Counted from the first letter of the stretch, positions 1-5,443 are shown. The stretch: DNA of 7,109 bases from Candidatus Hydrogenedentota bacterium (GCA_903922535.1 CAIXUF010000257.1:1-7109); one strand, 5' to 3'. Numbers and translations are program-made. The notes: a model not told the origin generated them from the sequence alone.

Positions 1-1
1 C

Positions 2-382
2 CTGGTCACGAAGTTTGTCAAATCGGCGCCGGAATGGGGATTGGACAATTCCAGCCGAATCGCGCTGGTGCTTCGCGCGCTCTTCTCTTGTGTCATCTCC
101 GGGGGAAATCAGCAGGCCAAGTCCCCAAAGGTTCACTGCTGGATTGAACGTACCCCCGAAGGGCCGTTCAAGATTACCGCGGAGGACGAGGGTGCCGGCT
201 ACTTCTTCGCCTGCCTCGACACCCTGATGTCGAATGATCCCCTGGCAGGCCAACGCAGCAATGACGCCATCCTTCGTCGGCTTTGCCGAAACATGCAAAT
301 CAACGCGCAGGGCAACCGGGTGACCGTGCTGGTTGATGCAAACGACCAGGTGCGGGAGCGGAGTCAGCGGCAGAACGCGTAA
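2..382 (+). CDS. RsbW-like anti-sigma/ATP-binding domain protein, C-terminal part
   Basis: The reading frame enters from the left edge and is open for 126 residues to TAA. I read it as the C-terminal part of a histidine-kinase-like ATPase domain of the RsbW/SpoIIAB type, the family that binds sigma factors or phosphorylates anti-anti-sigma proteins. The evidence is the order of motifs. A helix at visible residues 20-36 ends in GGN, where the family has an E..N..HGN helix. A DEGAG motif at 62-66 matches the family's D.G.G ATP-binding box. A segment near 90-110 (ILRRLCRNMQI then GNRVTVLV) resembles the usual RRLCD...GN.V.L ending. The residues aligning with the family's conserved Glu, Asn and His appear to be Ala, Cys and Gly, so kinase activity may be lost. 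There is no obvious neighbouring sigma or anti-anti-sigma gene in view. The family call rests on motif pattern only. A TTG at 41 could be mistaken for a start, but the frame is open upstream of it. Confidence 0.55.
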   Translation: MVTKFVKSAPEWGLDNSSRIALVLRALFSCVISGGNQQAKSPKVHCWIERTPEGPFKITAEDEGAGYFFACLDTLMSNDPLAGQRSNDAILRRLCRNMQINAQGNRVTVLVDANDQVRERSQRQNA

Positions 383-729
383 GGCGAAGCGGAAGCCACC
401 GAAATCGGCATCTCCGCGCCCGTGCGGGACACCGGGCAACGACAACGCGCATCGGCCGTGGCAGCACTTCGCGTCATCCAGATCTGGAGCAAGCCGGAAG
501 CTTTCCCCGCAGCAGCGCCGCGCATTCTGGCGGGCAGCTCGTGCCTGTCTCGATTCTGGACATTTTTGTGTCCACAATCTACACATGGTGGGGCGATTCT
601 CATGAACTCCCAGGCCACTGTCAAATCCCTCAATCAGCATAACACCCCACTACTACGGAGGTTGACTGATCTCACAAAACGCAGTGACGTGATCTGGCAT
701 GCAATTTGCGAGGGGAGGTGATGCAGGAG

Positions 730-1037
730 GTCGCTCCCAGACGGCAACAAGACTGAGAGACCAGTCTGGTTCTGTCGCACGGGAGTTCTGACGTGGTCGC
801 TGGAGGGTTGCAGAAGACGCGCAAGGGCGCTTGAGGCAGGTCAAGCAGTGAGCAGTAATCGAGGGCATGGCGGGAGTTTCGTGGCGGCAGCATCCCCATG
901 GGATAAGTGTGCTTGGGAAACGACCAACCACCGCCACGGATTATCGGCTCGTAACGAATCCTTGGGAGCCGGGCAGCGCGACGAAACCGCGTCTCGTCCG
1001 AATCGGCCTGGGGTCAACGCGAAGTGCGTCCCTTTTT
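730..1037 (+). ncRNA. Candidate structured RNA of unknown family
   Basis: The segment contains successive helices read directly from the sequence. CTCCC 734-738 pairs with GGGAG 781-785. Inside it GACGG 740-744 pairs with CTGTC 772-776, and inside that AGACTG 750-755 pairs with CAGTCT 762-767. Next come GCGC 819-822/827-830 or, competing with it, GCTTGA 829-834 with TCAAGC 841-846. A 10-bp stem 878-887/931-940 encloses the hairpin ATCCC 892-896/GGGAT 900-904 with a CAT loop. CGGCTC 945-950 pairs with GAGCCG 966-971, and CGCG 977-980 with 988-991. The end is a hairpin at 1011-1032 followed by T5. Wobbles at 743-773 and 879-939 are G-U on this strand but would be A-C mismatches on the other, so transcription is inferred rightward. 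Boundaries are approximate, and no promoter was identified. It is not recognisable as RNase P, tmRNA, 6S or a group II intron domain V. A HEARO/omega-type RNA without its protein is one untested possibility. Confidence 0.4.
1011..1037 (+). terminator. Possible intrinsic terminator of the candidate RNA
   Basis: GGG 1011-1013 and ACGC 1017-1020 pair with GCGT 1026-1029 and CCC 1030-1032 around a 5-base loop, with a 3-base bulge (TCA) on the 5' side. Five T residues follow at once (1033-1037). The stem is short and bulged, so it is a moderate terminator at best, but it lies where the dense helices stop. Confidence 0.3.
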
Positions 1038-1083
1038 GAGCACGGGAACGAGCAAGCTCGCAACCAAAAGCAAGAAAATGCGG

Positions 1084-1117
1084 TTAATTCATGGACACAA
1101 CCGTTCCATAATGGGAC
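1084..1117 (+). promoter_or_regulatory. Weak sigma70-like promoter overlapped by a dyad
   Basis: CATAAT at 1107-1112 matches five of six positions of the -10 consensus. Exactly 17 bases upstream is TTAATT (1084-1089), a poor -35 box. The -10 lies inside the near-palindrome GTTCCATAATGGGAC (1103-1117), which has one mismatch and could bind a dimeric repressor. The start point would fall near 1119, with no convincing coding region downstream, only hairpins. This may be chance in an AT-richer patch. Confidence 0.2.
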
Positions 1118-1143
1118 ATTTTCATAAGAGAGTGCGTGCGGCC

Positions 1144-1185
1144 ACGCCGCCGCTTTTCTTCAGCGGGGCCATGCCCCGGCGTTTT
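1144..1185 (+). terminator. Two-level GC hairpin followed by TTTT
   Basis: ACGCCG 1144-1149 pairs with CGGCGT 1177-1182 and encloses CCGC 1150-1153/GCGG 1163-1166. A competing hairpin, CGGGGC 1164-1169/GCCCCG 1173-1178 with a CAT loop, uses the same bases. Four T residues lie at 1182-1185. It could end a short rightward transcript begun near 1119. A further stem follows at 1187-1193/1203-1209, with a T-G wobble that is also valid only on the + strand. Confidence 0.3.
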
Positions 1186-1272
1186 GGTGTGGAAATACGG
1201 TATCCGCACGCAAAACCCGTCATGGCCGCCGCACTCACCAAAGGAATGTGCCGCACAACACAGCGATTATAG

Positions 1273-1325
1273 GCGGCCGATCCTGTGAGGCAGCGTGTAC
1301 TCCGTCGGAAAACCAGGACGGCCGC
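1273..1325 (-). terminator. Long inverted repeat directly after the operon's last stop codon
   Basis: GCGGCCG plus TCCTG at 1273-1285, with one bulged A at 1280, is the reverse complement of CAGGACGGCCGC at 1314-1325. This gives a 12-bp stem around a 28-base loop. The repeat begins on the base after the gamma-subunit stop codon. There is no T-run after it on the minus strand, so it is not a classical intrinsic terminator. It could still stabilise the operon's 3' end, block RNA decay, or act in Rho-dependent termination. Confidence 0.4.
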
Positions 1326-1859
1326 TCAGGAACCGTTGAACTCCAGCCCGGCGCGGAACACGGCCAGGTTCGTTTCGCCGGTCGCCTTGCTGCGGCCTAT
1401 GAGCGCCTCTATGGAGGACACTTGCACGGCCGGTTCGGCGCGCAGAAAGGCGCCGAGCGCCACCATGTTCGCCGAGCGCTCATTTCCCGTCATGGTGCGC
1501 GATATCTCCGTTGCCGGGACCCACACCACCCGAACATCGCCGCGCGCATTGACCGACTCACGGTCGATGATGGTGGCGTTCGCGATGACGGTGCCGCCCG
1601 CCCGCACCGCGGGGCAGAACTGTTTGAACGACGGCCCGTTCATGACTATCGCCGCGTTGGGTCCGTCGGCCAGGGGAGATCCAATTTCCTGGTCTGACAG
1701 GGTGACCACGCAGTTCGCCGTGCCGCCGCGCATGGCCACACCGTAGGACGGAAAGAAGGCCGCGCAGCGCCCCTCGCCCAACCCCGCCCCCGCGAGCAGG
1801 TCGCCCATGTACATAATGCCCTGTCCGCCAAAGCCCGCCAAGATTACTTGAAACAGCAT
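1326..1859 (-). CDS. korC: 2-oxoacid:ferredoxin oxidoreductase, gamma subunit
   Basis: A cytoplasmic subunit of a four-subunit 2-oxoacid:ferredoxin oxidoreductase (KorC/VorC type; PFOR domain III-like gamma family). It contributes to CoA binding and to the alpha/beta catalytic unit. The 177 residues are a full-length family member. Visible family motifs are the N-terminal GFGGQG at 9-14, FPSYGVAMRGGTANC at 36-50, a segment near 72-98 typical of the central fold, and NMVALGAF at 131-138. The ATG start is supported by GGGAG at 1866-1870, six bases upstream. The gene follows the beta subunit by 12 bases and is the last of the operon. A long inverted repeat begins directly after its TGA. I see no truncation or missing motif. 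Confidence 0.9.
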   Translation of the reverse strand: MLFQVILAGFGGQGIMYMGDLLAGAGLGEGRCAAFFPSYGVAMRGGTANCVVTLSDQEIGSPLADGPNAAIVMNGPSFKQFCPAVRAGGTVIANATIIDRESVNARGDVRVVWVPATEISRTMTGNERSANMVALGAFLRAEPAVQVSSIEALIGRSKATGETNLAVFRAGLEFNGS

Positions 1860-1871
1860 GTATCTCTCCCG

Positions 1872-2621
1872 TCAGCCCGCGGCCGGAACGTCCTTGAACA
1901 CACCCAATGGAAACACTTTGGTCATCTCTGCGGACACCCAGCCCTGCGATTGCACGGGGGTCAGGTGCAGGTTCGTCGGGCAGGCCGCGAGAACCTCCAC
2001 GAAGCCGAACCGGTTCTCGTTTATTTGCAGTTCGAAGGCGTGGAAGATGGCCTTGCGCGCGGCGCGGACGTGTTTGGCGTCGGTCATCATCACCCGCTCG
2101 GAATAGGCCACGCCCTCGAGCGACGCCATCATCTCGGCCATCTTGAGCGGAAACCCCTCCGTGGCGGTGTTGCGCCCCGCCGGCGTGGTCGTGGTGCGCT
2201 GCCCGACCAGCGTGGTCGGCGCCATCTGGCCGCCCGTCATCCCGTACACGGCATTGTTGATATAGACGACCGTTACGCCCTCGCCGCGGTTCGCGGCGTG
2301 CATGGTTTCGCACAGGCCGATGCTGGCCAGGTCGCCGTCGCCCTGGTAGGTGAACACAAACAGGTCCGGCCGCGCGCGCTTGATGCCCGTTGCGCTTGCC
2401 AGCGCACGGCCGTGCGCCGCCTCCAGCGTGTCCACATTGAAATAATTGTAGAGCATGACACTGCAGCCCGCGGGCGCGACGCCGACCGTGCGGCCGGCCA
2501 CGCCGAAATGGTCAATGGCCTCCGCCACCAGCCGGTGCGCCGTGCCATGCGTGCAGCCGGCGCAGTAGTGGGTGACCGCGTTGCAGAGCGACTGCGGACG
2601 TTGAAACACCTTTGTCGCCAC
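1872..2621 (-). CDS. korB: 2-oxoacid:ferredoxin oxidoreductase, beta (TPP-binding) subunit
   Basis: The thiamine diphosphate-binding subunit that decarboxylates the 2-oxoacid and passes electrons to an iron-sulfur cluster. In 249 residues it shows YCAGCTHG at 19-26 and AGCS at 51-54, giving candidate cluster ligands C20, C23 and C53, with a further Cys at 213 (ACPTN) as the likely fourth. The TPP/Mg motif is GDGDLASIG at 94-102 followed by INN at 121-123 and YGMTGGQ at 126-132. The start is GTG at 2619-2621, chosen because AAGGAG lies eight bases upstream and because the protein then begins just before the first cluster Cys region, as expected. The same frame is open far upstream through the antisense of the alpha gene, but that extension is noncoding. 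Only two bases separate it from the alpha stop, so the two are probably translationally coupled. Substrate is not readable from these motifs. Confidence 0.92.
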   Translation of the reverse strand: MATKVFQRPQSLCNAVTHYCAGCTHGTAHRLVAEAIDHFGVAGRTVGVAPAGCSVMLYNYFNVDTLEAAHGRALASATGIKRARPDLFVFTYQGDGDLASIGLCETMHAANRGEGVTVVYINNAVYGMTGGQMAPTTLVGQRTTTTPAGRNTATEGFPLKMAEMMASLEGVAYSERVMMTDAKHVRAARKAIFHAFELQINENRFGFVEVLAACPTNLHLTPVQSQGWVSAEMTKVFPLGVFKDVPAAG

Positions 2622-2623
2622 GT

Positions 2624-3682
2624 TTACCACTCCTTCAGTTTGGCCGCGATGTCGCGGGGATGGGGGAGTCCGCCCCCCGCACGGCCCAGGAACTGCACGT
2701 CCACATCGCGGCCAACCGTGAAGCGGACATCCTCGACCATCTGGCCCAAATTCAGTTCCACAACCAGGACGCGTTTGACGCGCTGGGTCAGCGCGCGCAA
2801 CCCGTCCACGGGGAACGGCCACAGCGTGATCGGCCGGAACAGGCCGGCCTTGACGCCCGCTTCGCGGGCCAGCCGCGCGGCGGACAGCCCCAACCGTGCC
2901 GCGGTCCCAAAGGCAACCACGACGCATTCGGCGTCCTCTGTCAATTGCGCGTCAAAGCGCTGCTCTTTCGCCTGTATTTCCGCGTACTTGCGCTCCAGCG
3001 TGTAGTTGAGCTGCTCCTGATCGTCCGCCTCAAGGTACATGCTGCGCAGGTTTTGCGGCGGACGGCCATTGGCGCCCGTGAGCGCCCAGGGCTTTTCATA
3101 GGCGGCCACGGGCTCTTTCAGCGCGAGCACAGCGCCCTCCTTCATCTGGCCCATGATCGCGTCGGCCAGGATGAGCACGGGATTGCGGTACTTGTCGGCC
3201 AGATCAAAGGCCAGCGCCGGAAAGTCGAACATCTCCTGCGTCCTGAACGGCGCAAGCACGATGGTGCGGTAGTCGCCGTGGCCGCCGCCCCGGGTCGCCT
3301 GGAAGTAGTCTCCCTGCGACACCTTGATTCCGCCCAAGCCGGGACCGCTACGCTGCACGTTCACCACCACCGCGGGGATCTGGCTTCCCGCGAGAAACGA
3401 GATGCCCTCCTGCATCAGCGATATGCCCGGGCTCGACGAGCTGGTCATGGCCCGCACGCCCGCCGCCGCGGCCCCCAGCACCATGTTGATGCTGGCAAGC
3501 TCGCTTTCCGCCTGCAGGAACACGCCGCCCACCTCGGGCAGACGCTTGGAAAGATACTCGGGGACCTCGTTCTGCGGGGTGATGGGATAGCCGAAGTAGC
3601 AGCGGCACCCCGCCTGCACGGCCCCCTCCGCGAGGGCGACATTTCCCCGAACAAGCTTCATTTCACCGGGCCGGTCTGGCAT
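2624..3682 (-). CDS. korA: 2-oxoacid:ferredoxin oxidoreductase, alpha subunit (VorB/KorA type)
   Basis: The pyrimidine-binding alpha subunit of the oxidoreductase, 352 residues. Domains in order: the PFOR N-terminal domain with YPITPQNE at 32-39 and a Glu-containing segment near 58-61 (AESE), where the cofactor-activating Glu is expected; TSSSSPG at 80-86 and RSGPGLG at 111-117, typical of this family; then a transketolase C-terminal-like domain from about 250 with VVAFGTAAR and VVELNLGQM (307-315). Its compact size and the separate gamma and ferredoxin subunits are typical of proteins called VorB (3-methyl-2-oxobutanoate dehydrogenase), but KorA of the 2-oxoglutarate enzyme is close, so the substrate stays open. 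I take the ATG at 3680-3682 because GGAG lies nine bases upstream. A TTG six bases further up sits too close to that site, and an ATG at 3659-3661 would give a protein seven residues shorter. It follows the ferredoxin gene by six bases. Confidence 0.92.
   Translation of the reverse strand: MPDRPGEMKLVRGNVALAEGAVQAGCRCYFGYPITPQNEVPEYLSKRLPEVGGVFLQAESELASINMVLGAAAAGVRAMTSSSSPGISLMQEGISFLAGSQIPAVVVNVQRSGPGLGGIKVSQGDYFQATRGGGHGDYRTIVLAPFRTQEMFDFPALAFDLADKYRNPVLILADAIMGQMKEGAVLALKEPVAAYEKPWALTGANGRPPQNLRSMYLEADDQEQLNYTLERKYAEIQAKEQRFDAQLTEDAECVVVAFGTAARLGLSAARLAREAGVKAGLFRPITLWPFPVDGLRALTQRVKRVLVVELNLGQMVEDVRFTVGRDVDVQFLGRAGGGLPHPRDIAAKLKEW
2630..2635 (-). promoter_or_regulatory. Ribosome binding site that fixes the beta-subunit GTG start
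   Basis: AAGGAG on the minus strand, inside the last codons of the alpha gene and eight bases before the GTG at 2621. No ATG in the beta frame lies near this point, so this site decides the non-ATG start. Confidence 0.75.
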
Positions 3683-3688
3683 GCTCAA

Positions 3689-3919
3689 TCACTCCTGCTC
3701 TTTGGATTCGCTGTCGTCCCGGATGACCTCAATGGCCACGTCGGGGCACACCGTAGCGCACAGCGCGCAGGCGGTGCAGCCGCCGCCCTCCTTCAAACGC
3801 ACCGGATAGTATCCGGCGGCGTTGAGAGATTCCGCCGTCTCTATCAAATGCCGGGGGCAGCTTACAATGCAGAGACCACAGCCCTTGCACCGTTCAATTT
3901 CAATAATAATCGTTCTCAT
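3689..3919 (-). CDS. korD: 2-oxoacid:ferredoxin oxidoreductase, ferredoxin-like delta subunit
   Basis: A 76-residue bacterial-type 2[4Fe-4S] ferredoxin that serves as the electron-transfer subunit, taking electrons from the TPP subunit to soluble ferredoxin. Two complete cluster motifs are visible: CKGCGLCIVSCP with C11, C14, C17 and C21, and CTACALCATVCP with C48, C51, C54 and C58. The C-terminal tail is acidic (DDSESKEQE). I chose ATG 3917-3919, where the protein begins MRTIIIEIERC as in its relatives; a GTG six bases upstream is the alternative. The Shine-Dalgarno is weak (GAAAG-like), which may mean translation depends on the upstream gene or on the hairpin at 3938-3950. The delta-alpha-beta-gamma order is a common arrangement for Kor/Vor enzymes. 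Confidence 0.92.
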   Translation of the reverse strand: MRTIIIEIERCKGCGLCIVSCPRHLIETAESLNAAGYYPVRLKEGGGCTACALCATVCPDVAIEVIRDDSESKEQE

Positions 3920-3937
3920 GACCACTTTCGCATGTTT

Positions 3938-3950
3938 GCCCGCAACGGGC
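3938..3950 (-). other. Intercistronic hairpin between thiolase and ferredoxin genes
   Basis: GCCCG and CGGGC form a perfect 5-bp stem around a 3-base loop, in the 37-base gap that is the widest in the operon. No T-run follows on the minus strand, so complete termination is unlikely. It may mark an RNA processing point or lower expression of one segment relative to the other. Confidence 0.35.
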
Positions 3951-3956
3951 CGGGTC

Positions 3957-5135
3957 CTAAACCATTTCCCAAATCGTGCTCATTCCCATTCCGCCGCCCG
4001 CGCACAGCGTGGCGAGCCCAAGGCTCTTGCCGCTGCGCCTCATTTCGTTCAAAAGTGAAATGATAATCCGCGCGCCCGTGCAGCCCACCGGATGGCCGAG
4101 GGCGATGCCGGAACCGTTCACGTTGCAGATGTCACGCCTGAATCCCATGAGTTTCTCGCACGCAAGATACTGTGCGGCGAAGGCTTCGTTCAATTCGATC
4201 AACTCGATGTCGGCCAGCTTGAGGCCCGTGCGCTCCAGGGCCTGCTTCGTCGCCGGCACCGGGCCGTAGCCCATCAGCTCCGGTTCGACGCCGCCAAGAC
4301 CGTAGCCGCGCAGTCTGGCAATGGGCGCAATGCCGAGGTCCCGGGCCTTGTCGGCGCTCATCAGCACCATGGCCGCTGCGGCGTCGTTGATGCCCGAAGA
4401 GTTGCCGGCCGTCACCGTGCCGTCCGGCTTGAACGTCGGCTTGAGCTTGGCCAACTGGGCCACCGTCATGCCGGGCCGGAAGTGCTCATCCTTGTCGAAT
4501 GTGACGGGATCGCCCTTCTTCTGCGGCATCACGACGGGGAGTATCTCGTCCTTGAACTTGCCCGCGTTGGTCGCGGCCTCGGCATTGTTGTGCGACCGGC
4601 AGGCGATCTCGTCCTGCTCCTCGCGGGAAATGCTGTATTTTTCCGCCAGATTCTCCGCAGTGATGCCCATAATGAGCCCGCAGGACCGGTCTGTGAGGCC
4701 CTCAACCAGGCCGTCCGACATTGCCCCGTGCCCGAACCGCGCGCCCCAGCGCGTCTGGTGCAGCAGGTAGGGCGTCCGGCTCATGACCTCCACGCCGCCG
4801 CCCACCACGATTTCCTGGTCGCCCAGCATAATCTGCTGCGCGCCGTAAACCAGCGACTGCATGGCCGATGCGCAGTTGCGGTGAATCGTCACGCCCGGCA
4901 CGCCAATCGGCAGACCCGCCTTGAGTCCCGCAAGCCGTCCCGTCACCACCTCATCCAGACGCTGCATGCACTGGCCGACAATGACCTCTCCCACCATGTC
5001 GGGCGATATGTTCGCCCGTTGTACCGCCTCTTTGATAACGAGTCCCAACAGGTCAGGGGCGGGATAATCCCGAAGTGCCCCGCCAAAGGTGCCAATTGCC
5101 GTTCTCACCCCGGATACTGCAACGACTTCCTTCAT
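3957..5135 (-). CDS. Thiolase (acetyl-CoA C-acyltransferase family)
   Basis: A thiolase that either condenses two acetyl-CoA to acetoacetyl-CoA or cleaves 3-oxoacyl-CoA with CoA; cytoplasmic. Its 392 residues are the usual length. The nucleophile is C88 in HRNCAS (85-90). NEAFA at 316-320, GHPVGCTGAR at 347-356 with catalytic H348, and C378 in LCAGGGMG complete the active site, so the enzyme should be functional. The N-terminus (KEVVAVSGVRTAIGTFGG) is typical. The ATG at 5133-5135 is preceded by AAGGGAG at 5144-5150, eight bases away; the frame extends 15 codons further up to another ATG, but that lacks this support. It is the first gene of the operon with the four oxidoreductase subunits, which suggests shared degradation of branched-chain 2-oxoacids or acetyl-CoA handling. 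Biosynthetic and degradative thiolases cannot be told apart from sequence alone. Confidence 0.95.
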   Translation of the reverse strand: MKEVVAVSGVRTAIGTFGGALRDYPAPDLLGLVIKEAVQRANISPDMVGEVIVGQCMQRLDEVVTGRLAGLKAGLPIGVPGVTIHRNCASAMQSLVYGAQQIMLGDQEIVVGGGVEVMSRTPYLLHQTRWGARFGHGAMSDGLVEGLTDRSCGLIMGITAENLAEKYSISREEQDEIACRSHNNAEAATNAGKFKDEILPVVMPQKKGDPVTFDKDEHFRPGMTVAQLAKLKPTFKPDGTVTAGNSSGINDAAAAMVLMSADKARDLGIAPIARLRGYGLGGVEPELMGYGPVPATKQALERTGLKLADIELIELNEAFAAQYLACEKLMGFRRDICNVNGSGIALGHPVGCTGARIIISLLNEMRRSGKSLGLATLCAGGGMGMSTIWEMV

Positions 5136-5164
5136 GTCCGTTTCTCCCTTGTGGGTTCGTTGAA

Positions 5165-5193
5165 AATTCAGGGTATTCAAGGCCGCAGGTCAA
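5165..5193 (-). promoter_or_regulatory. Possible promoter of the thiolase-Kor operon
   Basis: Reading the minus strand, TTGACC (5193-5188) matches five of six -35 bases. After exactly 17 bases comes TGAATT (5170-5165), a poor -10 with three matches. The start would fall near 5158, giving a leader of about 23 bases before the thiolase ATG. The position suits the operon, but the -10 is weak, so an activator may be needed, if this is the promoter at all. Confidence 0.3.
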
Positions 5194-5196
5194 AAA

Positions 5197-5208
5197 CCAA
5201 GGCCTTGG
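5197..5208. promoter_or_regulatory. Perfect 12-bp palindrome upstream of the operon
   Basis: CCAAGGCCTTGG is fully self-complementary. It lies three bases upstream of the putative -35 box, a usual place for a dimeric activator or repressor to bind. An outer GGTC/GACC pair (5188-5191 and 5208-5211) partly extends the symmetry, with an A-rich insertion on one side. The binding protein is unknown. Confidence 0.35.
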
Positions 5209-5250
5209 ACCACGCCCAGTGGGCACCTCCTCTGGGGAAGCACCCCTTGT

Positions 5251-5276
5251 GCACGATACGGATTGCCCGTATGTGC
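5251..5276. repeat. Isolated 10-bp stem-loop in the divergent intergenic region
   Basis: GCAC 5251-5254 and ATACGG 5256-5261 pair perfectly with CCGTAT 5267-5272 and GTGC 5273-5276, with one unpaired G (5255) and a 5-base loop. No T-run flanks it on either side, so it is not a terminator. It could be an operator, or an RNA element if transcription of either gene starts further away than proposed. Confidence 0.45.
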
Positions 5277-5443
5277 GTCCGGTGGCAAACGCCTGATTCG
5301 AATGGGATTATCGCATATGTGGACAGGGAATATCGAGGTGGTCTAATGGTATTTTTCGGAATGCCCAATTTTATCTGTTTTTATCGCTTCTTTGGCCGCT
5401 TTGGAGAGCGCAAGATCTGGACAGAATTTCCGCAAAAACGGGA

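Larger units (their letters stand above)
383..1325. other. Long stretch without a convincing protein gene
   Basis: This gap separates the left partial gene from the convergent oxidoreductase operon. The open frames within it are short, overlap on both strands, are rich in Arg, Cys, Trp and Ser, lack consistent ribosome binding sites, and resemble no family I know. From 383 to about 600 I see only minor hairpins, such as a perfect 6-bp stem at 557-562/569-574 with a T-rich loop. From about 730 to 1037 the sequence is densely self-complementary and is listed separately as a candidate RNA. From 1084 to 1325 there are a promoter-like site, two hairpins and a long inverted repeat, also listed separately. 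No transposase fragment or terminal repeat was recognised. Confidence 0.7.

Noticed and set aside
557..574. TGGACA/TGTCCA hairpin as a terminator for the left gene
   Set aside because: The T-run is in the loop rather than after the stem, and the hairpin is 175 bases past the stop codon.
602..721. 39-codon frame beginning MNSQATVKSLNQHN, with a G-rich stretch upstream
   Set aside because: It looks slightly protein-like, but the upstream GGTGGGG is a poor ribosome site, the product matches nothing known to me, and nothing downstream supports it. It is too weak to list as a gene.
653..937. 94-codon minus-strand frame opposite the candidate RNA
   Set aside because: It has no recognisable domain, no clear ribosome site and unusual composition. 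It is likely a by-product of the RNA sequence.
966..1009. GAGCCG...CGGCC segment considered as group II intron domain V
   Set aside because: It lacks the AGC triad paired in a 34-base hairpin with a GNRA loop, and no reverse transcriptase frame is present.
602..1039. Frame open across a single TGA (719-721), as if a selenoprotein or a nonsense mutation
   Set aside because: The part after the TGA has no family resemblance, is rich in Arg, Cys and Trp, and coincides with the helix-rich segment. Open frames of about 100 codons are expected by chance at this G+C.
2622..2927. N-terminal extension of the beta-subunit frame over the alpha gene
   Set aside because: It overlaps alpha coding sequence in another frame. 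The GTG at 2621 has an ideal Shine-Dalgarno, and the protein from there has the expected length.
5331..5356. GGTGGTCTAATGGTA resembling the D-arm of a tRNA
   Set aside because: No anticodon arm, T-arm or acceptor stem can be placed around it. A nearby TTCGAAT lies on the wrong side.
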